Source of the DNA: Candidatus Streptomyces philanthi
GTDB lineage: Bacteria; Actinomycetota; Actinomycetes; Streptomycetales; Streptomycetaceae
Direction: 5' to 3'
Assembly: GCA_018114805.1 (NCBI GenBank)
Contig: CP073042.1
Coordinates: 5,687,501 to 5,751,500, forward strand
DNA length: 64,000 nt
Below the pieces are notes generated by a model. That model worked only from the letters and a program-made list of their open reading frames with translations. It was not told the DNA's origin and searched no databases. Every line of letters begins with the position of its first letter. The first letter of the stretch is position 1. Positions 1 to 8,342 of this stretch are shown here, in pieces. A program made the translations under genes and the position numbers.

Positions 1-65
1 CCTTTCAGCGCCGATGGTACTGCAGGGGGGACCCTGTGGGAGAGTAGGACGCCGCCGAACTCCTT
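1..65 (+). rRNA. rrf: 5S ribosomal RNA, 3' end (partial)
   Basis: The first 65 bases match the 3' half of Streptomyces 5S rRNA, including the GCCGATGGTACTGCAG stretch and the closing GCCGCCGAACTCCTT end. The 5' half lies outside the window. It is followed directly by a strong hairpin, as expected at the end of an rRNA operon transcribed left to right. Confidence 0.95.
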
Positions 66-70
66 GTAAG

Positions 71-110
71 AAGAGCCTTGTCACGGATTTCGATCCGTGA
101 CAAGGCTCTT
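71..110 (+). terminator. rRNA operon terminator hairpin
   Basis: Two perfect 18-base arms (71-88 and 93-110) flank a TTCG tetraloop, giving an uninterrupted 18-bp stem six bases after the 5S rRNA end. The UUCG loop makes it exceptionally stable. It should end rRNA transcription and shield the downstream gene. Confidence 0.95.
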
Positions 111-312
111 CTGCGTTGCGAGGCATTTTCTCGTAATGCCTCGTCCATGTCACCGGAACGGCGCTGTCGTCGATGGGAAACGCCCCGGGCAGGAAGCGCG
201 GCCGGTGTGGCAAGGCGTCGCCAAGACCCCTGTGCGTGTGGTGCCGGCTGGGGCGGGTAAAATTCGGTGGTATCATTGGCACGTATCCAACGTATCCACA
301 GGAGGCCCCTGG

Positions 313-921
313 GTGGAGGTCCAGGAGACGCGCGTCCAGACCGACCGCGTGCTCACCATCCCGAACATCCTCAGCATGGCACGCCTCGTCTGTGTTCCGC
401 TGTTCCTGTGGCTCATCCTGTTGCCGGAGTTCGGCGGCCCCAAGGCCGATGGCTGGGCGCTGCTGGCTCTCGCGTTCAGCGGCGTCAGCGACTACCTCGA
501 CGGCAAGCTCGCTCGCCGTTGGAACCAGATCAGCAGTCTCGGCAGGCTTCTCGACCCCGCCGCTGACCGGCTCTATATCCTCTCGACCCTCGTCGGCCTC
601 ACCTGGCGGGAAATCCTGCCGTTGTGGTTCACTGCCGTACTTCTGGCTCGTGAACTCGTGCTCCTGGTGATGGTCGGCATCCTGCGCCAGCACGGCTATC
701 CGCCGCCTCAGGTGAACTTCCTCGGCAAGGCAGCCACCTTCAACCTCATGTACGCATTCCCGCTCCTCCTTCTGAGCGACGGGAGTGGCTGGCTGTCGAC
801 GTTCGCTGCTATTTTCGGATGGGCGTTCGCAGGATGGGGTACGACCCTCTACTGGTGGGCAGGAGTCCTCTATGTGATTCAGGTCCGCCGGCTTGTCAGA
901 GCGGACGCCACGGCCGGCTGA
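313..921 (+). CDS. CDP-alcohol phosphatidyltransferase family membrane protein
   Basis: Integral membrane enzyme that moves a phosphatidyl group from CDP-diacylglycerol to an alcohol acceptor in phospholipid synthesis. The signature D-x2-D-G-x2-A-R-x8-G-x3-D-x3-D is complete (SDYLDGKLARR followed by GRLLDPAADR), and several hydrophobic segments flank it. The GTG start at 313 is preferred because AGGAGG lies at 300-305, seven bases upstream; the reading frame is open further upstream but has no such site. The product is 202 residues, usual for the family. It sits upstream of the nucleotidyltransferase gene as in other Streptomyces. The acceptor (glycerophosphate or inositol type) cannot be told from sequence alone. 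Confidence 0.9.
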   Translation: MEVQETRVQTDRVLTIPNILSMARLVCVPLFLWLILLPEFGGPKADGWALLALAFSGVSDYLDGKLARRWNQISSLGRLLDPAADRLYILSTLVGLTWREILPLWFTAVLLARELVLLVMVGILRQHGYPPPQVNFLGKAATFNLMYAFPLLLLSDGSGWLSTFAAIFGWAFAGWGTTLYWWAGVLYVIQVRRLVRADATAG

Positions 922-1037
922 GCCCGCTGATGCGCCAGTCCTGTAGGGCCGAGTTGCCCTGATGTGAACTCCAGTGGCCCCATCTGGACGGGCGAGGTCG
1001 GCCTGACCGTCGTCTCTTCAAGGAGGACGCTTCCGAC

Positions 1038-3533
1038 ATGAAGGCCGTCGTGATGGCCGGTGGCGAGGGAACTCGCCTCCGACCGATGACTTCTAGCATG
1101 CCCAAGCCATTGCTGCCGGTGGCCAATCGGCCAATCATGGAGCATGTGCTGCGTTTGCTCAAGCGGCATGGTCTTAATGAGACCGTGGTGACCGTCCAGT
1201 TCCTCGCCTCACTGGTGCGGAACTGCTTCGGTGATGGCGAAGAACTGGGCATGGAGCTCACCTATGCCAACGAGGAGAAGCCGCTCGGTACCGCGGGAAG
1301 CGTGAAGAACGCGGAAGAGGCGCTGAAGGACGATGCGTTTCTCGTCATCTCGGGTGACGCGCTCACCGATCTCGACCTGACCGAGCTGATCAACTTCCAC
1401 AAGGAAAAGGGCGCGCTCGTCACGGTCTGCCTCACGCGGGTTTCCAACCCGCTGGAGTTCGGCATCACCATCGTCGACGAGGAAGGCCGAGTCGAACGGT
1501 TCCTTGAGAAGCCCACCTGGGGCCAGGTCTTTTCCGACACGGTGAATACCGGCATCTACGTCATGGAGCCCGAGGTCTTCGACTACGTCGAGGTCGACAC
1601 CTCCGTGGACTGGTCCGGAGACGTCTTCCCGCAGCTCATGAAGGAAGGCAAGCGCATCTACGGCTATGTCGCCGAGGGCTACTGGGAGGATGTGGGCACC
1701 CACGAGAGCTATGTGAAGGCCCAGGCCGACGTCCTGGAGGGCAAGGTCGACGTCGAGGTCGACGGCTTCGAGATCTCGCCGGGCGTCTGGGTCGCCGAAG
1801 GCGCTGACGTCCACCCCGACGCCGTCCTGCGCGGGCCGCTCTACATCGGCGGCTACGCCAAGGTCGAGGCCGGCGCGGAGATCAGAGAACACACCGTCGT
1901 CGGGTCCAACGTCGTCGTCAAGAGTGGCGCCTTTCTGCACAAGACTGTCGTGCACGACAACGTGTACGTGGGGCAGCAGTGCAATCTGCGGGGCTGCGTC
2001 ATCGGCAAGAACACCGACATCATGCGGGCCGCCCGGATAGAGGACGGGGCGGTGATCGGTGACGAGTGCCTGATCGGTGAGGAATCGATTGTCCAGGGGA
2101 ACGTGCGCGTGTACCCGTTCAAGACGATCGAGGCCGGCGCGTTCGTCAACACCTCGGTGATCTGGGAATCCCGTGGACAGGCTCACCTGTTCGGTGCGCG
2201 CGGCGTCTCCGGGATTCTCAACGTGGAGATCACCCCGGAGCTGGCCGTACGGCTGGCTGGGGCGTACGCCACGACGCTCAAGAAGGGCTCCACCGTCACC
2301 ACCGCGCGCGACCACTCCCGTGGTGCGCGGGCCCTTAAGCGCGCGGTCATCTCCGCGCTCCAGGCCAGCGCCATCGACGTACGCGACCTGGAGAACGTGC
2401 CGCTTCCCGTGGCTCGCCAACAGACCGCCCGCTGCAGCGCCGGCGGGATGATGATCCGTACGACGCCGGGTGTCCCTGACTCGGTGGACATCATGTTCAT
2501 CGACGAGCGGGGCGCGGACCTGTCGCAGGCCGCGCAGCAGAAGCTGGACCGGGTGTACGCCCGCCAGGAGTACCGCCGCGCCTTCCCCGGCGAGATCGGT
2601 GACCTGCGCTTCCCCGCCAGCGTCTTCGACTCGTACACCGGATCGCTGTTGCGCGCGGTGGATACCACCGGCGTGGCGGAGGCCGGCCTCAAGGTCGTGG
2701 TCGACGCCTCCAACGGCAGCGCCGGGCTGGTGCTGCCCAGCCTCCTGGGCAAGCTCGGGGTGGACGCGCTCACCATCAACCCCGGCCTTGACGAAGCGCG
2801 CCCCACCGAGACCGCTGACGCCCGGCGGGCGGGGCTGGTCCGCCTCGGTGAGATCGTCGCCTCGGCGCGCGCGGCCTTCGGTGTCCGCTTCGACCCCGTC
2901 GGCGAGCGGCTCTCGCTGGTGGACGAGCGCGGTCGCATAATCGAGGACGACCGGGCGCTTCTGGTCATGCTTGACCTGGTGGCGGCCGAGCGGCGGAGCG
3001 GCCGGGTCGCGATGCCCGTGACCACGACCCGGATCGCGGAGCAGGTCGCCTCGTACCACGGCACGCAGGTGGACTGGACGACCACCTTGCCCGACGACCT
3101 GACCCGGGTGGGGCGGGCGGAGACCACCATTTTCGGTGGTGACGGGCGCGGCGGGTACATCATTCCCGAGTTCAGCAGCGTCTTCGACGGGACGGCCGCG
3201 TTCGTGCGGCTCATCGGTCTGGTAGCGCGCACCCAGTTGACGCTGAGCCAGATCGACGCCCGCATCCCGCGGGCCCACGTGCTCCGGCGTGACCTGGCCA
3301 CGCCGTGGGCCGTCAAGGGGCTGGTGATGCGGACGGTCGTGGAAGCCGCCGGGGACCGTTCGGTGGACACCACCGACGGGGTGCGGGTCGTCGAGGCCGA
3401 CGGGCGCTGGGTCATGGTGCTGCCCGACCCGGCCGAGGCCGTCACCCACCTGTGGGCGGAGGGCCCGGATGACGCGTCCGCCGGGGCCCTGCTCGACGAG
3501 TGGGCGCACGTTGTGGACACCGCGGGTCGCTGA
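1038..3533 (+). CDS. Mannose-1-phosphate guanylyltransferase-like / degenerate phosphomannomutase fusion
   Basis: A fusion of 831 residues. The N-terminal nucleotidyltransferase domain (about 1-235) starts with the nucleotide-binding MAGGEGTRLRPMT signature, followed by left-handed beta-helix hexapeptide repeats (about 250-370) and a phosphohexomutase-like region (about 380-831). Streptomyces homologues are annotated as ManB or GDP-mannose pyrophosphorylase, supplying GDP-mannose for mannolipids and glycoproteins. The mutase half lacks the usual TxSHNP serine motif (IRTTPGVPDS stands there) and the DGDGDR metal loop (FDPVGERLSLVDERG stands there), so it is probably not catalytic. SD AGGAGG lies at about 1020-1025. 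A 14-bp hairpin follows the stop. Confidence 0.88.
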   Translation: MKAVVMAGGEGTRLRPMTSSMPKPLLPVANRPIMEHVLRLLKRHGLNETVVTVQFLASLVRNCFGDGEELGMELTYANEEKPLGTAGSVKNAEEALKDDAFLVISGDALTDLDLTELINFHKEKGALVTVCLTRVSNPLEFGITIVDEEGRVERFLEKPTWGQVFSDTVNTGIYVMEPEVFDYVEVDTSVDWSGDVFPQLMKEGKRIYGYVAEGYWEDVGTHESYVKAQADVLEGKVDVEVDGFEISPGVWVAEGADVHPDAVLRGPLYIGGYAKVEAGAEIREHTVVGSNVVVKSGAFLHKTVVHDNVYVGQQCNLRGCVIGKNTDIMRAARIEDGAVIGDECLIGEESIVQGNVRVYPFKTIEAGAFVNTSVIWESRGQAHLFGARGVSGILNVEITPELAVRLAGAYATTLKKGSTVTTARDHSRGARALKRAVISALQASAIDVRDLENVPLPVARQQTARCSAGGMMIRTTPGVPDSVDIMFIDERGADLSQAAQQKLDRVYARQEYRRAFPGEIGDLRFPASVFDSYTGSLLRAVDTTGVAEAGLKVVVDASNGSAGLVLPSLLGKLGVDALTINPGLDEARPTETADARRAGLVRLGEIVASARAAFGVRFDPVGERLSLVDERGRIIEDDRALLVMLDLVAAERRSGRVAMPVTTTRIAEQVASYHGTQVDWTTTLPDDLTRVGRAETTIFGGDGRGGYIIPEFSSVFDGTAAFVRLIGLVARTQLTLSQIDARIPRAHVLRRDLATPWAVKGLVMRTVVEAAGDRSVDTTDGVRVVEADGRWVMVLPDPAEAVTHLWAEGPDDASAGALLDEWAHVVDTAGR

Positions 3534-3548
3534 CCCACGCGGGCCCGC

Positions 3549-3589
3549 CGGGTCCGGTCGGGCCCCCACGAGGCACCCGACCGGACCCG
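3549..3589 (+). terminator. Terminator-like hairpin after the guanylyltransferase gene
   Basis: A perfect 14-bp inverted repeat (3549-3562 with 3576-3589, containing GGGTCCGGTCGGG and its complement) around a 13-base loop lies 16 bases after the stop codon. There is no long U tract, as is common for Streptomyces terminators. It separates the fusion gene from the DUF881 cluster. Confidence 0.75.
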
Positions 3590-3700
3590 CCCGGGTCGCG
3601 TACGGCTTGGCCACGGCGGGCCGTTGGCATCCGCGCCCCTGTCCGGCGCGCCGGTGGGGCCATTGGGTGGCGGCGCTCCCGACGTGCGACGATGTGCGGC

Positions 3701-4621
3701 ATGCCGCAGCCGCCCCCCATTCGGAGCACCGCGTCCCAGCGCCCGCGTCCCGACGCCTCCATGTCGCTGCTGACCAACGTGATGGAACACAGCCTCGACG
3801 ACGGGTACGCCGAGGCGGCGGCCCGACGCGAGGCCGAAGGAAAGCAGGGGCTGCCGCGCACGGCGAGCGCCAAGGCGTGGCTGGCGGTCGGGCTGGTCCT
3901 CACCACCGTCGTGGTGACCATCGGTGCGGCCGAGACGCGGATAGCCGCGCCCACCGTGGCCAAGGAGCGCCAGGAACTCATCGACCGGATCGAGTCGGAG
4001 ACCTCGGCGGCCGACGCCCTGGAGGACGGCGTCGACGCGCTGCGCGACGAGGTCGGCGAGCGGCAGCGCGAGGCGCTGCGGGAACACGGTGGCGACAAGG
4101 GCGAACTGGTGGCGCTGCTCGCCGGCGCGACCGAGGTGCGGGGCCCCGCGCTCAAGTTGGTCATCGACGACGCGAAGGGCGCCGGCGGCGGGCGCGGCGG
4201 CCCGCGCGAGGCCAGCGGCTTCTCCGACACCGGACGGGTGCGGGACCGGGACATGCAGCGCGTCATCAACGGGCTGTGGCAGTCCGGCGCGGAAGCCATA
4301 GCAGTCAACGGCCAGCGGCTGACGGCCCTTTCGGCGATCAGGGCCGCGGGGGACGCCATACTGGTGGACAACAGGCCACTCGTGCCGCCGTACACGGTGC
4401 TCGCGGTGGGCGACGGGGAGCGGCTGCGCACTGCCTTCGAGGACAGTGCGGACGGCCAGTACCTCAAGGTGCTGCAGGAGAACTACGGCATTCGCGTGCG
4501 GACCTCCGTCCAGGACGAGGCGCGCCTTCCGGTCGCCCCGAGCCTGATCGTGCGCAGCGCGCAGCCACATGCCGGTGCCGCGAACACGAACGACACCGAC
4601 ACAGGAAAGGGCACATCTTGA
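3701..4621 (+). CDS. DUF881 family protein (first copy)
   Basis: A 306-residue protein with one membrane anchor (around AWLAVGLVLTTVVVTIGAA), then a short coiled segment and a conserved DUF881 domain with the GPALKLVIDDAKG and GAEAIAVNGQRLT motifs. The domain should lie outside the membrane. The exact function is unknown; in actinobacteria these genes flank sbp near cell-division and envelope genes. The ATG at 3701 (MPQPPPIRS) is chosen by memory of homologues; the ATG at 3692 is an in-frame alternative. The stop overlaps the start of the next gene, indicating translational coupling. Confidence 0.85.
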   Translation: MPQPPPIRSTASQRPRPDASMSLLTNVMEHSLDDGYAEAAARREAEGKQGLPRTASAKAWLAVGLVLTTVVVTIGAAETRIAAPTVAKERQELIDRIESETSAADALEDGVDALRDEVGERQREALREHGGDKGELVALLAGATEVRGPALKLVIDDAKGAGGGRGGPREASGFSDTGRVRDRDMQRVINGLWQSGAEAIAVNGQRLTALSAIRAAGDAILVDNRPLVPPYTVLAVGDGERLRTAFEDSADGQYLKVLQENYGIRVRTSVQDEARLPVAPSLIVRSAQPHAGAANTNDTDTGKGTS

Positions 4622-4950
4622 TCGCTGTACTGGGCCTCGTCGTGGGAGTCGTGGTCGGACTTGTGGTCCGCCCCGTGGTACCCAACGCGGTTGAGCCCTA
4701 TCTGCCGATCGCCGTCGTCGCCGCGCTTGACGCGGTCTTCGGGGGCTTTCGCGCCATGCTCGACGGAATCTTCGACGACAAGGTCTTCGTCGTCTCGTTC
4801 CTGTCCAACGTCGTGGTGGCCGCCCTGATCGTCTTCCTGGGCGACAAGCTGGGCGTGGGCGCGCAGCTCTCCACCGGTGTCGTGGTGGTGCTCGGTATCC
4901 GCATCTTCTCCAACGCGGCCGCGATCCGGCGGCACATCTTCAGGGCGTGA
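4618..4950 (+). CDS. sbp: Small basic protein Sbp (DUF1290), membrane protein
   Basis: A 110-residue protein made almost entirely of three hydrophobic segments (LGLVVGVVVGLVV, LPIAVVAALDAVFGGF, FLSNVVVAALIVFLG) and ending in a basic tail (RRHIFRA). It matches the Sbp family found next to DUF881 genes in Gram-positive bacteria, where it is linked to the division/envelope locus without a proven biochemical role. It starts with TTG inside the preceding stop (TTGA overlap), with AGGAAAGGG as ribosome site. Its end overlaps the next gene by four bases. Confidence 0.88.
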   Translation: MIAVLGLVVGVVVGLVVRPVVPNAVEPYLPIAVVAALDAVFGGFRAMLDGIFDDKVFVVSFLSNVVVAALIVFLGDKLGVGAQLSTGVVVVLGIRIFSNAAAIRRHIFRA

Positions 4951-5921
4951 GCGCGATGTCCCACGACGAGATGCCCGACCGGCCCGAGCCGCCACGCCCC
5001 GTGCCCGCGGACCAGGAGCCCGAGCAGCCGGCCGCCCCGGGGGGCGAGGGGGCCGCCGAGCAGCCACCGGGGAAGGCGGACGAGCGTTCAGGCGACGGCA
5101 AGGGGCACGGCCACCGCTTCGGCGGGCTACGACGCGAGCTGCCCGCCGAGCGCCCCGTACCCCGGGCCTCGACGCACCGCCAGCCTCCCGTGCCCGATGG
5201 TTCGATGACGGGCCGTAAGCGGCTGCTGGCGAGTCTGTGGCCGCCCCGGGTGACCCGTCCCCAGCTCACCGTGGCCCTGCTGCTGTGCGTGCTCGGGCTC
5301 GGTCTGGCCATCCAGGTGCGCTCGACCAACGAGAGCAGTGTGCTGCGCGGGGCACGCCAGGAGGATCTGGTGCGCATCCTGGATGAACTTGACGACCGCA
5401 CTCAACGTCTTGAGGACGAGAAGCAGCGCCTCGTCGGCCAGCGCACCGAGCTGGAGAACAGCTCGGACCAGGCGGAGGAGGCACGTAGGCAGACCAAGGC
5501 GAAGGAGCAGCAACTGGGCGTGCTCGCGGGTACGGTGGCCGCGCAGGGCCCCGGCATCACGCTGCGCATAGACGACACGCGCGGCGCGGTGGAGGCCGAC
5601 ATGCTGCTCGACGCGATCCAGGAGCTGCGCGCGGCCGGCGCGGAGGCCATCCATATCAACGAGGTGCGGGTCGTGGCCGACACGTACCTCGCCGACGGGG
5701 GCAAGGGCATCGAGATCGACGGCCACGAGGTGAGCCAGCCCTACGAGTTCACGGTCATCGGCAAGCCCGAGGATCTTGAGCCCGCGCTCAACATTCCTGG
5801 TGGGGTGGTGCAGACTCTGGAGAAGGAGCGCGCAAACGTGTCAATCAAGCGGCACGAGAAGATCGTCGTGGACGCCTTGCGATCGGCGAAGCGGCCTGAC
5901 TACGCTCGGTCGTCATCGTAA
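4947..5921 (+). CDS. DUF881 family protein (second copy)
   Basis: Second DUF881 protein, 324 residues. A long Pro/Glu-rich cytoplasmic tail (about 110 residues) precedes one membrane segment (LTVALLLCVLGLGLAIQV), then a charged coiled coil (LDDRTQRLEDEKQRLVGQR onward) and the DUF881 domain (GPGITLRIDDTRG, GAEAIHINEVRVV). GTG 4947 overlaps the sbp stop (GTGA); ATG 4956 is an alternative. The three genes form one coupled unit and the products probably act together at the membrane. Confidence 0.87.
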   Translation: MSAMSHDEMPDRPEPPRPVPADQEPEQPAAPGGEGAAEQPPGKADERSGDGKGHGHRFGGLRRELPAERPVPRASTHRQPPVPDGSMTGRKRLLASLWPPRVTRPQLTVALLLCVLGLGLAIQVRSTNESSVLRGARQEDLVRILDELDDRTQRLEDEKQRLVGQRTELENSSDQAEEARRQTKAKEQQLGVLAGTVAAQGPGITLRIDDTRGAVEADMLLDAIQELRAAGAEAIHINEVRVVADTYLADGGKGIEIDGHEVSQPYEFTVIGKPEDLEPALNIPGGVVQTLEKERANVSIKRHEKIVVDALRSAKRPDYARSSS

Positions 5922-6113
5922 GGAGCGGGGGATGCATGGGGGCCCGTGCCGCGGGTGGAACCCAGCGGGGGGTCGGCGCACCGGATACGGGGTGCGTAAG
6001 GGAAACTGTCTGGTGGTCACGGACGTTGTGAGGGTGTCCGGGTCAGCCGGTGTGTGCATCGAGGGTTTGTCCTGCCCCACGGGCGGGTCTGTTTCAGTCA
6101 AGGGGAATCGCCC

Positions 6114-6881
6114 GTGAAGTTGTTTGCGAAGTTGTTCGGCAAGAGTGCGCGCCCGGAGGGCGGCACTGCTCGCCATCGAGGGCGTGCTGCCGAAGGAGGC
6201 GGGGCTCAGGAGGAGCGCCCGCTGTTCCGGGACCAGGTCGGCGGCCAGCCCGGTGGCCACGGCGCGTCGTCTGTTGACCATGCCGGATGCGGACCCATAG
6301 GTTTCGGGGAACGATCAGCCTCAAGTACGGGTGGAGGGTCCGGGGTGCCTGTTTGCCCCAGGTGCGGGCACCAGGCCAGCGCCACGAGCAAGTTCTGCTC
6401 CAACTGCGGCACCCCGCTGCGGGCCGGAGCGACGCCCGAGCGCGCCTCGGAGACGACGTCCACCATCTCGATCTCGGGTCTTGAGGCGTACGACTCGGAG
6501 ACGACCGGTCAGACACCGCTGCCGTCGCTGACGCCGGAGGCCCAGGCCGCGGTGGACGCGCTGCCGGCGGGGTCGGCGCTGCTAGTCGTCCGGCGCGGCC
6601 CGAACTCGGGGAGCCGCTTCCTGCTGGACAGCGAGTTGACGACGGCCGGTCGTCACCCGAACAGCGACATCTTCCTCGACGACGTCACCGTCTCGCGTCG
6701 GCACGTGGAGTTCCGCCGCGGCCCGGACGGCGGCTTCTCGGTCGCCGACGTCGGCAGCCTCAACGGCACCTACGTCAACCGTGAGCGGATCGACGCCGTG
6801 CTGCTCAACAACGGCGACGAGGTGCAGATCGGTAAGTACCGGCTGGTCTTCTACCCCAGCCAGCGGGGATTCGGCATCTGA
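6114..6881 (+). CDS. FHA-domain protein with N-terminal zinc ribbon (OdhI/GarA-like)
   Basis: A 255-residue protein. Residues 81-98 hold a four-Cys zinc ribbon (CPRCGH and CSNCG), residues about 112-116 carry an SETTS stretch resembling the phosphorylated ETTS motif of OdhI/GarA, and the C-terminal 90 residues form an FHA phosphothreonine-binding domain (GRHPNSDIFLDD, VSRRHVEF, SLNGTYVN). In relatives, kinase phosphorylation of the ETT motif switches inhibition of 2-oxoglutarate dehydrogenase; that role here is inference. GTG 6114 is supported by AAGGGG at 6100-6105. The MerR gene follows after 26 bases. Confidence 0.87.
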   Translation: MKLFAKLFGKSARPEGGTARHRGRAAEGGGAQEERPLFRDQVGGQPGGHGASSVDHAGCGPIGFGERSASSTGGGSGVPVCPRCGHQASATSKFCSNCGTPLRAGATPERASETTSTISISGLEAYDSETTGQTPLPSLTPEAQAAVDALPAGSALLVVRRGPNSGSRFLLDSELTTAGRHPNSDIFLDDVTVSRRHVEFRRGPDGGFSVADVGSLNGTYVNRERIDAVLLNNGDEVQIGKYRLVFYPSQRGFGI

Positions 6882-6907
6882 GCGACCAGCGGAGCCGAGG
6901 AAGGTTC

Positions 6908-7648
6908 ATGCGTCACTCACCGTCGGGCGGTGCCGGACACGGCACCGCCCCCGCGGACGGCCGGCTGCTGAGCATCGGGGCCGTGCTGAACCTGCTTCGG
7001 GACGAGTTCCCCGAGATCACGATCTCGAAGATCCGCTTTCTCGAAGCCGAGGGGCTTGTCGAGCCCCAGCGCACTCCCTCGGGCTACCGGAAGTTCTCCC
7101 GGGCGGACGTGGAGCGGCTCGGATACGTGCTGCGCACGCAGCGCGACCACTACCTGCCGCTGAAGGTCATCCGGGAGCACCTGGACGCCCTGGAGCGCGG
7201 TGAGCAGGTGCCGCTGCCCGCCCCCGCCCAGCCCCGCGACCTGCTCGACGGGGAGCCGCCGGCGGCGGACGAGCCGACGGCGGCCAGGGTGGGCCGTGCG
7301 GAGCTGCTGGCCGCCGCCGAGGTGGGTGAGGCGGAACTGGCCGAGTGGGAGTCCTACGGGCTGCTCAGCGCCGCCTCGGACGGCAGATACGACGTCGGCG
7401 CGGTCGCCGTGGCCAAGCTCATCGCCGATCTCGGCAGGGCTGGTCTCGAACCGCGCCATCTTCGGGCGATCAAGGCCGCCGCCGATCGGGAGGCCGGCCT
7501 TGTCGAGCAGCTCGTCGCACCCCTGCGCAGGCATAGAAACCCGCAGACCAGGGCCCATGCGGAGACCACCGCCCGGGAGCTGGCCGGGCTGTCCGTACGG
7601 CTGCACGCGGCGCTCGTGGAAGCCGCGTTGCGGGTCAGGTTGCACTGA
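6908..7648 (+). CDS. MerR family transcriptional regulator, FtsR-like
   Basis: A 246-residue regulator with an N-terminal MerR winged helix (SIGAVLNLLRDEFPEITISKIRFLEAEGL, then GYRKFSRADVERL), and no Cys-based metal site. The linker is acidic and the C-terminal part helical. Placement after an OdhI/GarA-type FHA gene and before a DUF151 gene matches the corynebacterial ftsR locus, where FtsR activates ftsZ; the same target here is inference from synteny. The SD GAGGAAGG lies just upstream of ATG 6908, and the gene probably shares a transcript with the FHA gene. Confidence 0.85.
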   Translation: MRHSPSGGAGHGTAPADGRLLSIGAVLNLLRDEFPEITISKIRFLEAEGLVEPQRTPSGYRKFSRADVERLGYVLRTQRDHYLPLKVIREHLDALERGEQVPLPAPAQPRDLLDGEPPAADEPTAARVGRAELLAAAEVGEAELAEWESYGLLSAASDGRYDVGAVAVAKLIADLGRAGLEPRHLRAIKAAADREAGLVEQLVAPLRRHRNPQTRAHAETTARELAGLSVRLHAALVEAALRVRLH

Positions 7649-7701
7649 GTGCCGCGGTGCCCGACTACCCAAACCGGCTGACCAGGTCCTAGGGTTACTG
7701 T

Positions 7702-8175
7702 GTGAATGAGCTCGACGTCGTGGGTGTCCGGGTGGAAATGCCTTCCAACCAGCCGATCGTGCTTCTCCGTGAAGTGGGAGGCGACCGGTACCTGCCCATC
7801 TGGATTGGGCCGGGAGAGGCGACGGCCATCGCCTTCGCGCAGCAGGGCATGGCACCCGCGCGACCGCTGACCCATGACCTTTTCAAGGACGTACTGGAAG
7901 CGGTGGGGCAGGAACTCACCGAGGTCCGGATCACCGACCTGCGGGAGGGCGTCTTCTACGCGGAGCTGGTGTTCGCCAGCGGGGTGGAGGTCAGCGCTCG
8001 GCCGTCGGACGCAATAGCGCTGGCTCTGCGCACCGGAACGCCGATCTACGGCAGCGACGGTGTGTTGGACGACGCGGGCATCGCCATCCCGGACGAGCAG
8101 GAGGACGAGGTCGAGAAGTTCCGCGAGTTCCTCGACCAGATCTCTCCGGAAGATTTCGACACCAACAGCCAGTGA
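7702..8175 (+). CDS. DUF151 / bifunctional nuclease family protein
   Basis: A 157-residue protein with the DUF151 core: VVGVRVEMPSNQPIVLL, then LPIWIGPGEATAIA and RPSDAIALALR, and an acidic C-terminal tail (PDEQEDEVEKF). Relatives were named bifunctional DNase/RNase, but the bacterial role is poorly settled. GTG 7702 has no SD; TAGGGT at 7690-7695 could be a -10 box placing transcription start at or near the start codon, so a leaderless mRNA is possible. It lies 53 bases after the FtsR-like gene. Confidence 0.85.
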   Translation: MNELDVVGVRVEMPSNQPIVLLREVGGDRYLPIWIGPGEATAIAFAQQGMAPARPLTHDLFKDVLEAVGQELTEVRITDLREGVFYAELVFASGVEVSARPSDAIALALRTGTPIYGSDGVLDDAGIAIPDEQEDEVEKFREFLDQISPEDFDTNSQ

Positions 8176-8283
8176 GCCGCTGACGGGGGCCGTGGGGGGT
8201 ATCCGGTCAGCCGTTCCCGGTGAAGTGTCGTGGTAAACCACTCCCAGGGTGATTATCACTCGGCGTGCCGAGTGTGGCGATCG

Positions 8284-8312
8284 TTGACGCACCCCGAGTG
8301 ACTGCCTACCGT
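8284..8312 (+). promoter_or_regulatory. Housekeeping-type promoter of the second MerR gene
   Basis: TTGACG (8284-8289) and TACCGT (8307-8312) are separated by 17 bases, the spacing of a principal-sigma promoter. Transcription would start near 8319, about 24 bases before the GTG start at 8343. Confidence 0.6.
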
Positions 8313-8342
8313 CGAGAAGGCAGGTCAAGGACGGAGGTCGGC

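Noticed and set aside
1209..4570. Two very long minus-strand open frames (about 800 residues each) opposite the guanylyltransferase and DUF881 genes
   Set aside because: They have no domain similarity and an Arg/Gly/Pro/Val-rich composition typical of the antisense frame in high-G+C DNA; the plus-strand genes are clearly real.
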